NCBI RefSeq assembly: GCF_900316465.1
Contig: NZ_ONDD01000023.1
Span: 1 to 33,635 of the forward strand
Source of the DNA: an uncultured Fibrobacter sp.
Lineage (GTDB): Bacteria; Fibrobacterota; Fibrobacteria; Fibrobacterales; Fibrobacteraceae
Reading direction: 5' to 3'
DNA length: 33,635 nucleotides
A program made the position numbers and the translations under genes. Below the pieces are notes generated by a model. It saw nothing but the letters and a program-made list of their open reading frames with translations. It was not told the origin of the DNA and made no database searches. This document shows, one piece after another, positions 14,867 through 22,101 of this stretch; the first letter of the stretch is position 1; every line of letters starts with the position of its first letter.

Positions 14867-14870
14867 AAAC

Positions 14871-14899
14871 AAAAAAGCAGGACTGAGTCCTGCTTTTTT
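14871..14899. terminator. Bidirectional terminator between the barrel gene and tRNA-Ala
   Basis: AAAAAAGCAGGACT pairs with AGTCCTGCTTTTTT around a tiny loop. With A and T tracts on both sides it can end both the sigma-54 operon (plus) and the tRNA-Ala transcript (minus). Confidence 0.88.
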
Positions 14900-14900
14900 A

Positions 14901-14973
14901 TGGAGATAGTGGGAGTCGAACCCATGACCTACAGATTGCGAACCTGTCGCTCTACCAACTGAGCTATATCCCC
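14901..14973 (-). tRNA. tRNA-Ala (anticodon CGC)
   Basis: On the minus strand the acceptor stem is GGGGATA/TATCTCC. Its G3:U70 pair is the alanine identity element. The anticodon stem ACAGG/TCTGT holds loop TTCGCAA, giving anticodon CGC, which reads GCG. The T loop is TTCGACT and the discriminator is A. The 49-65 pair is an A-C mismatch. CCA is not encoded. Confidence 0.9.
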
Positions 14974-14986
14974 AGGATGTAGGCGC

Positions 14987-15015
14987 AATATAACTTATTT
15001 TGCGACCTTTGGCAA
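14987..15015 (-). promoter_or_regulatory. Promoter of tRNA-Ala
   Basis: On the minus strand TTGCCA (forward 15010-15015) is followed after 16 bases by TTATATT (forward 14987-14993), about 14 bases before the tRNA. The promoter lies just after the stop codon of ispB, so the tRNA need not depend on the ispB transcript. Confidence 0.5.
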
Positions 15016-15035
15016 GTCGAGCGCCTTGTTTTGGA

Positions 15036-16040
15036 CTAGTTCCCGCGGTTGTCCATCGAAGAGAACATCGAGATGATTTCTTCGGTGAAGAGCGAACCAG
15101 GGAGTCCTTGTGCAATTTCAAGAGCCTTTTCAAGATGGTCTTGGGCGTTTGCCTTTGCTTTCTTGAAGGCGTCTTTTTCGTTCAACTTTTCGATAATCTT
15201 TTCGGGAACATCGGGCTGATCTGCCTTTGCAATAAGTGCTTCCATTTCGGAGCGCTCTTGAGCGTTGCTGCCTTCGAAGTAGTACAGCAGCGGAAGCGTA
15301 ATCAGTCCATTGCCTAAATCAGTGAACTTGGCCTTGTCTAGATTCTTGCTGCCAAAACCATAGTCCAAAAGATCGTCTACAATCTGGAATGCAATTCCGA
15401 AGTGGCTTCCCATTTGGGCGCATTTGTCGATAATCTCGTTGTCAAAACCGGCAAGGATTGCACCGATGCGAGCCGCTGCTGCAATTAGGGAGGCTGTCTT
15501 TCCGTCGATGATGCGGTCGTATTCTTCGAACGAAAGACGCATGTTTCCGGATTGATCCAATTCCAGAATTTCGCCGGCGATCAATTTGTCGGCGGCCTTG
15601 GACAGCACTGTCGGAATATCATGCGATTCTTCGTCGATCACGCATTGCATGGCCTGCGAAAGAACGTAGTCGCCGATAAGCACGGCCACTTGCGTGCCCC
15701 ATTCCTTATGCGCGGTCTTTTGTCCGCGACGAATGTCGGTGCCGTCGATAATGTCGTCGTGTACAAGGCTTGCAAGGTGCAAGAGTTCAATGCCTGCGCA
15801 GGCGTGTGCCACTCGCAGGGAGTCGGGCTTTTGGGCGCCGCTTTGTGCAATCAGGCAAAGGAGTGTCGAACGAATGCGCTTGCCTTTGCGCAGGAACAGC
15901 GATTCCAATCGTTCGCAGATTCCTGCAGGAGCATTCTTGGCGACGCCGAGAATGACTTTTTCGGTAAGTTGCAATTGTTCTTGGACAAGTGCGCGTGCCT
16001 GAGAAAGCACGGTCTGAAAATCTGCCTTAGTCGGAGCCAT
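15036..16040 (-). CDS. ispB: Polyprenyl diphosphate synthase (octaprenyl/heptaprenyl type)
   Basis: This 334-residue trans-prenyltransferase condenses farnesyl diphosphate with isopentenyl diphosphate to make the long side chain of a quinone. The first aspartate-rich motif is LVHDDIID (95-99), followed by the diphosphate-binding DIRRGQKTAH. The second is FQIVDDLLDYG (222-226). RKGKRIRSTL near residue 52 is the conserved substrate-binding segment. Small residues before the first motif fit a long-chain synthase rather than a farnesyl or geranylgeranyl synthase. The chain length cannot be read from the sequence. It follows gyrB by 8 bases and is probably in one operon with it. Confidence 0.88.
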   Translation of the reverse strand: MAPTKADFQTVLSQARALVQEQLQLTEKVILGVAKNAPAGICERLESLFLRKGKRIRSTLLCLIAQSGAQKPDSLRVAHACAGIELLHLASLVHDDIIDGTDIRRGQKTAHKEWGTQVAVLIGDYVLSQAMQCVIDEESHDIPTVLSKAADKLIAGEILELDQSGNMRLSFEEYDRIIDGKTASLIAAAARIGAILAGFDNEIIDKCAQMGSHFGIAFQIVDDLLDYGFGSKNLDKAKFTDLGNGLITLPLLYYFEGSNAQERSEMEALIAKADQPDVPEKIIEKLNEKDAFKKAKANAQDHLEKALEIAQGLPGSLFTEEIISMFSSMDNRGN

Positions 16041-16048
16041 TGGAACCT

Positions 16049-17989
16049 TTAAACATCCAGGTCGTTCAAGACCTTGTAGGCGTTGGATTCAATGAACTTG
16101 CGGCGCGGTTCCACGTCTTCGCCCATGAGCATGCTGAAAATCTGGTCGGCTGCTACGGCATCTTCCACATAGCACTGCTTGAGGAATCGCTTGGTCGGGT
16201 CCATGGTGGTTTCGGAAAGCTGTTCCGGAGACATTTCGCCAAGACCTTTGAATCGGCTCACGGTCACGTTCTTCTTGTCTTCGAGCTTGGCCATGGCTTC
16301 GTCTTTGTCGTTCTCGTCGAACAGGTACGTTTCCTTGGTGCCGACCTTGAGCTTGAACAGAGGCGGCATGGCGAGGAACACGTGACCGTCGTCGATGAGC
16401 GGGCGCATGTAGCGGAAGAAGAAGGTGAGAAGCAAGGTCTGAATGTGAGAACCGTCCACATCAGCATCGGTCATGATCACGATCTTGTTGTAGCGGAGCT
16501 TTTCAAGCTTGCATTCGGTGCCGAGACCACAACCGATGGCGTTCACCAGGTTCTGGATTTCTTCGGTGTCGAGCACGCGGTGGAGGCTTGCCTTTTCCAC
16601 GTTCAAAATCTTACCGCGCAATGGGAGAATGGCCTGGAATTCACGGTTACGGCCCATCTTTGCAGAACCACCTGCAGAGTCACCTTCCACGATGAACAGT
16701 TCGCATTCCTTGGGGTCGCGGCTGGAGCAGTCGGCGAGCTTGCCCGGAAGTCCACCGCTTTCGAGAACGTTCTTGCGGCGGGCGAGCGTGCGTGCCTTGT
16801 GGGCGGCTTCGCGGGCCACGGCGGCGTTGTAGACCTTGTCCAAGATAATCTTGACCGCGGCCGGGTTTTCCTGGAAGTATTCTTCGAGCTTTGCGCCGAA
16901 AGCAGATGCCACATAGCCTGCGATTTCGGAGTTGCCTAGTTTGCGCTTGGTCTGGCCTTCGAACTGCGGCTGCGAGACCTTGATGGCGATCACGGCAGTC
17001 AGGCCTTCGCGGATATCGTCTGCGGTAATCTGAATGTCTTTTTTGCCCTTGGGCATTTCTTGCGCGAACTTGCTGATGACGCGGGTGAGGGCAGTCTTGA
17101 AGCCCGTCACGTGAGTACCGCCATCGTAGGTGTTCACGTTGTTCACAAAGCTAAAGAAGTTTTCCTGGTAGCCGTCGTTGTACCACATGGCGACTTCCAA
17201 CGGGTATTGACCATCGGGGAGCACCAGGTGAATCGGGTCCTGGAAAAGCTTGGTGCGGTGTTCGTCCACGTAGCGCACGAATTCGGAAACACCACCCGGA
17301 TAGCAGAACGTGTCGGTCTGCTTGTTTTCGGGGTCGCGTTCGTCGGTAAGCGTTAGGCGAAGACCGCTCATCAAGAAGGCGAGTTCGCGGAAACGCGTGG
17401 CGAGCGTGTCGTATACGTAAACGGTTTCACTGAAAATCGTATCGTCCGGATAGAATTCAACGGATGTACCAGTCGTACCGTCGCTTTCGCCGAGGTCAAC
17501 CTGCGGACCACACGGGACGCCGCGGGCAAATTCTTGCTGAACTATGCGGCCATTACGGCGCACGGTAACAATCAACTTGTTGGAAAGTGCGTTCACGCAG
17601 CTCACGCCCACGCCGTGCAAACCGGCAGAAACCTTGTAAGAGCTGTTGTTGAACTTACCACCGGCGTGGAGCTTGGTCATCACGACCTGGATGGTGCCAA
17701 CTTTTTCCTTGGGGTGAATGTCGGTCGGAATACCGCGGCCGTTGTCGGTTACGCGGATGCCGTTACCCGGCAAAATGGCAATTTCAATGTGGGAGCAGAA
17801 TCCGGCCAGGGCTTCGTCCACGGAGTTGTCGACCACTTCCCAAACCAGGTGGTGGAGACCACGGATGTCTGTCGAGCCAATGTACATGGCCGGGCGGACG
17901 CGCACAGCTTCGAGGCCTTCCAAAACGGTAATGCTAGAGCCGCTGTAGTCTTCTTCGGCCTTTTTCATTTCTTCAGATTCTTCTGCCAT
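16049..17989 (-). CDS. gyrB: DNA gyrase subunit B
   Basis: This 646-residue ATPase subunit of the type II topoisomerase introduces negative supercoils together with GyrA. The GHKL ATP site is shown by EVVDNSVDEA (Asn55), TDNGRGIP and LHGVGVSCVNALS. The lysine loop is QTKRKLGN (about 346-353). The Toprim domain has the catalytic EGDSAGGSAKMGR (Glu435) and the metal-binding DADVDGSH (508-514). The C-terminal GyrB domain contains RFKGLGEM. Length is typical of the short form without the proteobacterial insert. Paralogous ParE is less likely because of the GyrB-like Toprim text and its DciA/DUF721 neighbour. The Shine-Dalgarno is AAGGT. Confidence 0.95.
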   Translation of the reverse strand: MAEESEEMKKAEEDYSGSSITVLEGLEAVRVRPAMYIGSTDIRGLHHLVWEVVDNSVDEALAGFCSHIEIAILPGNGIRVTDNGRGIPTDIHPKEKVGTIQVVMTKLHAGGKFNNSSYKVSAGLHGVGVSCVNALSNKLIVTVRRNGRIVQQEFARGVPCGPQVDLGESDGTTGTSVEFYPDDTIFSETVYVYDTLATRFRELAFLMSGLRLTLTDERDPENKQTDTFCYPGGVSEFVRYVDEHRTKLFQDPIHLVLPDGQYPLEVAMWYNDGYQENFFSFVNNVNTYDGGTHVTGFKTALTRVISKFAQEMPKGKKDIQITADDIREGLTAVIAIKVSQPQFEGQTKRKLGNSEIAGYVASAFGAKLEEYFQENPAAVKIILDKVYNAAVAREAAHKARTLARRKNVLESGGLPGKLADCSSRDPKECELFIVEGDSAGGSAKMGRNREFQAILPLRGKILNVEKASLHRVLDTEEIQNLVNAIGCGLGTECKLEKLRYNKIVIMTDADVDGSHIQTLLLTFFFRYMRPLIDDGHVFLAMPPLFKLKVGTKETYLFDENDKDEAMAKLEDKKNVTVSRFKGLGEMSPEQLSETTMDPTKRFLKQCYVEDAVAADQIFSMLMGEDVEPRRKFIESNAYKVLNDLDV

Positions 17990-18048
17990 TTTTTACCTTG
18001 TTTTCTTCTTCTAAATTCTTGATGCCCGTGGGCCTTTTTAACATGCTT

Positions 18049-18375
18049 TTAAACGAAAAGAATGTTCTTTACAGAGGGCTTTCCGAGCAATAAATTACAC
18101 TTGTCAATAATAGCTTTTTTTTGCAAAAAAAGTTCCTGTTTCCATGCGGAACTGTCGCACTTTAACGTCAAAATATTGCGCTCAAATTTGACGATTTGAA
18201 CGTGCGGTTTTATGAGCGGACCTACGATGGTTTCAAGGCCTTCGGAAAGCTTTCCGAGAGCCATTTCATCGGTAATATGGGCCTTGTCCAAGACCATCTG
18301 CAAAAGCACGCTAATGTCTTCGGGATCTTTCCCGCAGACAGGTTTCTTGCGCTTAATGCGATAGGGTTTTTCCAT
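18049..18375 (-). CDS. dciA: DUF721 family protein, DciA-like helicase-loading factor
   Basis: This 108-residue protein shows the DUF721 pattern: a helical N-terminal part followed by IVGPLIKPHVQIVKFERNILTLKCDSSAWKQELFLQKKAIIDKCN. In many bacteria DUF721 proteins are DciA, which helps load the replicative helicase DnaB, and they commonly lie beside gyrB and recF. Here it lies directly upstream of gyrB; no recF is in the window. Its ATG overlaps the stop of mlaE (TAATG), so it is translationally coupled to that gene. Confidence 0.8.
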   Translation of the reverse strand: MEKPYRIKRKKPVCGKDPEDISVLLQMVLDKAHITDEMALGKLSEGLETIVGPLIKPHVQIVKFERNILTLKCDSSAWKQELFLQKKAIIDKCNLLLGKPSVKNILFV

Positions 18376-19148
18376 TAGAGCAACAGCAGTTTCGAAAGGA
18401 CAAAGCCGCCAATCAAAATACTCGTCATGCCGGCCACAACGGTAGCCTTTGTGCTCTTACCAACGCCTTCGGCACCGCTATGGGTGGTAAAGCCAAAGAA
18501 GCAGGCGTAGCTTGCGATAAAGTAGCCATAAAGGGTCGCCTTGATAAGGCCTACCACCAAGTCCCAGTTCTGGTAGAACATGCGCACACCGTAGAAGAAT
18601 ACGGCAAAGGACACGTCCTTGTAAATGTGGGCCACTTCGTAACCGCCTACGATACCGATAAAGATACTGATCACCGTAAGGGTCGGGAGCATAATGATGG
18701 TTGCAATCAAGCGCGGAGCAAGCAAGAACTTGTATGGGCTAAGGCCAAGAACCTTGTAGGCGTCAAGCTGTTCTGTCACAGCCATGGTTCCAAGCTCGGA
18801 ACACATGGAAGCGCCAATTCGGCCTGCAAGCACCATGGCGGTCAAGATCGGGCAAAGTTCCACCATCACCGATTTACCGACAGCCATTCCCACAAACATC
18901 AGGGGAATAATGTCTGCAAATTGGTAGGCAAGCTGCCATGCCATAATGGCGCCTGTGGCAAGCGATGCCGCCACCACCACGGGAATACTGGTAAGCCCCA
19001 CGTGCTGCATTTGTTCCACGGTCGTGTGGAGGTTACTAAATGCGCCAGGAATGTTCTTGAAAAGCTGCCAGACAAAGTGCAAGTAACTTAATACCGTATG
19101 CAGGAACTTCCGGATAAACTTACCCAGACTTTCTGCAATTCTGTTCAT
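18375..19148 (-). CDS. mlaE: MlaE-family ABC transporter permease (phospholipid/lipid transport)
   Basis: About 257 residues. The family signature ELGTMAVTEQLDAYKVLGLSPYKFLLAPRLIA is present. Hydrophobic helices precede and follow it, with AGRIGASMCSELG in between. MlaE permeases form the inner-membrane channel of lipid transport between the outer and inner membranes, with an MlaF ATPase and an MlaD lipid-binding protein. Neither partner gene is adjacent here. The ATG at 19148 is preferred; an in-frame TTG at 19160 would add four residues, and neither has a strong ribosome-binding site. It follows the processing protease by about 18 bases and overlaps dciA by one base. Confidence 0.88.
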   Translation of the reverse strand: MNRIAESLGKFIRKFLHTVLSYLHFVWQLFKNIPGAFSNLHTTVEQMQHVGLTSIPVVVAASLATGAIMAWQLAYQFADIIPLMFVGMAVGKSVMVELCPILTAMVLAGRIGASMCSELGTMAVTEQLDAYKVLGLSPYKFLLAPRLIATIIMLPTLTVISIFIGIVGGYEVAHIYKDVSFAVFFYGVRMFYQNWDLVVGLIKATLYGYFIASYACFFGFTTHSGAEGVGKSTKATVVAGMTSILIGGFVLSKLLLL

Positions 19149-19166
19149 GACGGTAATCAAGGAACC

Positions 19167-20942
19167 CTACTTCTTCTTGGATGCTTTCTTGGACGGAGCG
19201 CTGATAGCCTTCTTGTAAAGGTTCATGTCGCTCAGGTACTTGATAGCCTCGTTCAACTGCTTGTCCTGTTTCAAGGAGAATGCGGTACTGACGGAGTCGT
19301 TGATGAACGCGGTCAGGAGTTCGCGCTTGATGCCGTCCTTGATGTACTGCTTGTTCTCGTCAAACTGGGCGTTGCGGTTGTTTTCAAGAGCCTTGCGCAT
19401 GTCGGCAATGCGCTTGGCAAGAGCGGTGTCACTCACGACCTTGGCGCTATCGCCCATGTAGTTTTGTTCGCGGATAATGCTCTTTTCGAGCTGGTCCACG
19501 CCTACCAGTGCGTTGCTCTTGATCTTGGTGAAGTTCGTGTCCTTCATGCAGAAGTCGCGGAACTGCGTAAACAGGCTGTCGGGGACTTCCCAGTTGGCGT
19601 CAATCTTCACGTTGTTCTTTTCAAGATCCGGACGTATCTTGACGGCAAACTTGAAGTACATGGCCATGCGTTCCTGCACCTGGACCACCCACGGCATGGG
19701 GGAGAGTTCCACTTCTACGTCAGGAGAAATACCGCCGCTACCGAACATCATGCGGCCGTTATGGGTATAGAAGGTGTCGACTTTGGCGGTGTCTTTCTTG
19801 GTAGAATCGGCCTTGCCGTCGCCTTCGTCGGCGTATTCTTCTTCAAGGAGCTTCAGGCCCTTGATGCCGTTTTCGGGTTTGTTGATGCAGCGTCCGAAGG
19901 GCAGGTAGTAGAAGGCGGTCGTAAGCTTGAGGGCGTTACCCTGGTTGTCGAGCGGGAAGATGGTTTGCACGGAACCCTTACCGAACGAAGTCTTACCGAT
20001 AATCAAAGCGCGGTCCCAGTCTTGGAGGGCACCCGAAACAATTTCAGCGGCGCTGGCAGAACCCTGGTTCAAAAGAACGACCATCGGCACTTCAGGCTTC
20101 ACAATACCATTTTTGCGGGCGTGGCTTTCGGTCTTTTGAGTGCGGCCACGGGTGCTCACGATCAAGTTGCCCTGCTTTAAGAACAATTCGCTGATTTCGA
20201 TAGCCTGGTTCAAGAGGCCACCCGGGTTGTAGCGCATGTCGAGAATAATCTTCTTCATGCCCCTCTTCTGCAGAATCTTGAGGGCGTTTTCGACATCGCT
20301 CGTGGTCTTGTCGCTAAAGGTGGCGAGCTTGATATAGCCGATATCCTTGGTGACCATGCCGTAGTAAGGCACGGCGTGCACAATGATTTCGGCGCGGGTA
20401 ATGGTAAAGTCCATCAAGTCGGGCACGCCTTCGCGTTCAATGGAAACGGTCACGTCGGTGCCGATTTTGCCGCGAAGCTTGTTCACGGCTTCGTCGAGGC
20501 TGAGTCCCTTGGTGTCCTTGCCGTCGATTTTACGGATGCGGTCGCCGGCGCGAATGCCCAAGCGGAATGCCGGGGTGCCGGAAAGCGGCGAAATGACGGT
20601 CAAAATATTGTCGCGGAGGCTAATGGTAATGCCCACGCCGCCGAACTTACCTTCCATCGAAACCTTGAGGCTTTCGTAGTCCTTGGGCGAAAATACCGTG
20701 GTATGCGGGTCCAAGATGTTGCGGATGCCGTTCAATGCCGCGTCGGTGAGTTCGGTCGGGTTCACGTCTTCGACATACTTACGGTTGACTTCGGAAAGCA
20801 CCTTGTTCAGGCGCGAAACTTCGTTATAGAAATCGCCGGGAGGATCTTTCTTGTCGCTTGCTGCAAGCGGGCTTGTGGTGAGGCACAGAGCCGAAAGACC
20901 GGCTACAAAAAGGGTTCGAAAGTTCAGCATATTGAAATTCAT
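19167..20942 (-). CDS. ctpA: C-terminal processing protease (S41 family)
   Basis: This 591-residue periplasmic protease starts with a signal peptide (about 1-28). A PDZ domain (about 95-175) contains GVGITISLRD and GIRAGDRIRKIDG. The S41 domain contains IILDMRYNPGGLL. The catalytic serine lies in NQGSASAAEIVSGALQDW (Ser297), and the lysine 25 residues later is Lys322 in SFGKGSVQ. An acidic insert, EEEYADEGDGKADSTKKD, breaks the domain (about 365-385). The C-terminal tail of about 170 residues is helical and lysine-rich, longer than in typical CtpA. The likely role is maturation or turnover of envelope proteins. The promoter box TATTTTTA ends 4 bases before the ATG. Confidence 0.92.
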   Translation of the reverse strand: MNFNMLNFRTLFVAGLSALCLTTSPLAASDKKDPPGDFYNEVSRLNKVLSEVNRKYVEDVNPTELTDAALNGIRNILDPHTTVFSPKDYESLKVSMEGKFGGVGITISLRDNILTVISPLSGTPAFRLGIRAGDRIRKIDGKDTKGLSLDEAVNKLRGKIGTDVTVSIEREGVPDLMDFTITRAEIIVHAVPYYGMVTKDIGYIKLATFSDKTTSDVENALKILQKRGMKKIILDMRYNPGGLLNQAIEISELFLKQGNLIVSTRGRTQKTESHARKNGIVKPEVPMVVLLNQGSASAAEIVSGALQDWDRALIIGKTSFGKGSVQTIFPLDNQGNALKLTTAFYYLPFGRCINKPENGIKGLKLLEEEYADEGDGKADSTKKDTAKVDTFYTHNGRMMFGSGGISPDVEVELSPMPWVVQVQERMAMYFKFAVKIRPDLEKNNVKIDANWEVPDSLFTQFRDFCMKDTNFTKIKSNALVGVDQLEKSIIREQNYMGDSAKVVSDTALAKRIADMRKALENNRNAQFDENKQYIKDGIKRELLTAFINDSVSTAFSLKQDKQLNEAIKYLSDMNLYKKAISAPSKKASKKK

Positions 20943-20946
20943 GCTT

Positions 20947-20954
20947 TAAAAATA
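20947..20954 (-). promoter_or_regulatory. -7 box (TATTTTTA), 4 bases before the protease ATG
   Basis: On the minus strand TATTTTTA fits TAnnTTTn and ends 4 bases upstream of the ATG at 20942. It repeats the short-leader arrangement seen at 1213, 4490 and 9680. Confidence 0.42.
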
Positions 20955-20988
20955 CAATTTCATTTGTTTGTCGGGGTACAGAAAACGG

Positions 20989-21015
20989 AAAAAACCGGCC
21001 ATTCGGCCGGTTTTT
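20989..21015 (-). terminator. Terminator of the sigma factor gene
   Basis: The stem AAAAACCGGCC/GGCCGGTTTTT has a 4-base loop. On the minus strand it ends in a T run, about 30 bases after the stop of the sigma-70 gene. It separates that gene from the ctpA operon. Confidence 0.85.
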
Positions 21016-21046
21016 AATATAAGGAGAGAGAGAAAAAAGGTCAAAA

Positions 21047-21901
21047 TTAGGCGGCGTCGTTCAAAACGCGGGCAAGCTGTTCGTTCCTGAGCTTTTCGAG
21101 CGCGGAATCCTTGAGCTGGCGGGTGCGTTCCTTGGAAAGGCCGACCATCGGGGCGATTTCCTTCAAGTTCAGGTCGGAATCCATCTTGAAACCGAAATAG
21201 AGCTTGATGATTTCCTTTTCTTGGGCGGAAAGGCTGTTGTTCATCGCCTTGTTAAAGAGCTTGGAGCGGTTGTTTTGTTCGGCAAGTTCATCGGTGCGGA
21301 ATTCTTGTGCCGCAATGGTGTCGCCGAGAGTCATATCGCCGTCTTCGCCAACGGGGGCGTCGAGAGATGTAGACTTGTTACCCATCATCAAGATTTTCTC
21401 GATGTCGTCGGCTTTGTACTTGCTGACGCCTTCGAGGCTCTTCGGGTCAAGCATGAGACCGCCGCCAACGACCTGGTGCATGGCGCCACCCTTCTTGGCG
21501 AAGCGGCGGAGCACGAGTTCCTTTTCGGCGCTGATGCGGACCAGTCGACCGCGTTCCGCGATGGCGCGGGTGATGTTCTGGCGAACCCACCAAACGGCAT
21601 AGCTAATGAACTTGATTTTCTGGGAGTGGTCAAAGCGGCGAGCGGCTTCAATAAGGCCCATGTTGCCTTCGTTAATGAGCTCGTTCACATCGATGCCCTG
21701 ACCCTTGTAAAGGTTTGCGATGTTCACGACGAAGCGGAGGTTGCTTTTGACGAGCAGGTCCATGGCTTCGCGGCTGCCTTCGCGGACTTTGGCGAGAACA
21801 ACCTTTTCCTGTTCCTTGGTAAGCAGAGGATACTTAGAAATGTCGTTCAGATACTGGAAATAAACATCCCTGTCGTCACGAACGTGTGTATTCTTTGTCA
21901 T
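21047..21901 (-). CDS. Sigma-70 family RNA polymerase sigma factor without region 1.1
   Basis: About 284 residues when started at the ATG at 21901, which has GAGG 5 bases upstream. Regions are: 1.2 (YFQYLNDISKYPLLTKEQE), 2 (SNLRFVVNIANLYKGQG, ELINEGNMGLIEAARRFDHSQKIKFISYAVWWVRQNITRAIAERGRLVRI), 3 (about 130-200) and 4 with a helix-turn-helix (LKEIAPMVGLSKERTRQLKDSALEKL). The absence of region 1.1 and the FISYAVWWVRQ text are like the primary sigma of Bacteroidetes, so it could be the housekeeping sigma that reads the TAnnTTTG boxes. An RpoS-like alternative role is also possible. A GTG 23 codons upstream (21970) lacks a ribosome-binding site and is rejected. Confidence 0.85.
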   Translation of the reverse strand: MTKNTHVRDDRDVYFQYLNDISKYPLLTKEQEKVVLAKVREGSREAMDLLVKSNLRFVVNIANLYKGQGIDVNELINEGNMGLIEAARRFDHSQKIKFISYAVWWVRQNITRAIAERGRLVRISAEKELVLRRFAKKGGAMHQVVGGGLMLDPKSLEGVSKYKADDIEKILMMGNKSTSLDAPVGEDGDMTLGDTIAAQEFRTDELAEQNNRSKLFNKAMNNSLSAQEKEIIKLYFGFKMDSDLNLKEIAPMVGLSKERTRQLKDSALEKLRNEQLARVLNDAA

Positions 21902-21927
21902 ATCAACCTCGTTGCTTGTTGTTTCGT

Positions 21928-21957
21928 TTACATTCGTAAATCTACCTCCATTTCCAT
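21928..21957 (-). other. Possible 9-codon upstream open frame in the sigma factor leader
   Basis: On the minus strand the sequence ATG GAA ATG GAG GTA GAT TTA CGA ATG TAA is a 9-residue frame ending with ATG-TAA. A GGAGG lies 11 bases before that last ATG. The frame ends 26 bases before the sigma factor ATG. It may be chance, or it may affect translation of the sigma gene. Confidence 0.2.
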
Positions 21958-22026
21958 TTTGAAGTGTCACAGATTACGCCTTTGTTCGCAAAAGTTATTT
22001 GTGAATTTCGTCAAAGAAAAGTGGAC

Positions 22027-22045
22027 TTTTGTCACGTTTTTGTCA
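22027..22045 (+). promoter_or_regulatory. Direct repeat TTTTGTCA x2 (Pho-box-like)
   Basis: Two TTTTGTCA copies have an 11-base period (22027-22034 and 22038-22045), giving TGTCA-N6-TGTCA. This is the half-site and period of the E. coli Pho box recognised by PhoB. It lies between the sigma factor gene and the LytS-type kinase gene, about 31 bases before the kinase promoter box. Confidence 0.35.
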
Positions 22046-22075
22046 TAACGCCCTTTTTTTTGCCCAAATAAGGGC

Positions 22076-22083
22076 TATTTTTG
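22076..22083 (+). promoter_or_regulatory. TAnnTTTG -7 box (TATTTTTG) of the LytS-type kinase gene
   Basis: TATTTTTG is an exact match to TAnnTTTG. Transcription would start near 22090, leaving about 12 bases that hold the AAGAGG ribosome-binding site before the ATG at 22102. Confidence 0.5.
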
Positions 22084-22101
22084 TGTCTGCAAGAGGAAAA
22101 A

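Noticed and set aside
16040..16939. 299-codon frame antisense to gyrB
   Set aside because: It lies fully opposite conserved gyrB sequence and its product is of low-complexity His/Val/Glu composition without a family.
19098..20180. 360-codon frame antisense to ctpA and mlaE
   Set aside because: It runs across two real genes on the other strand and has no domain or start signal.
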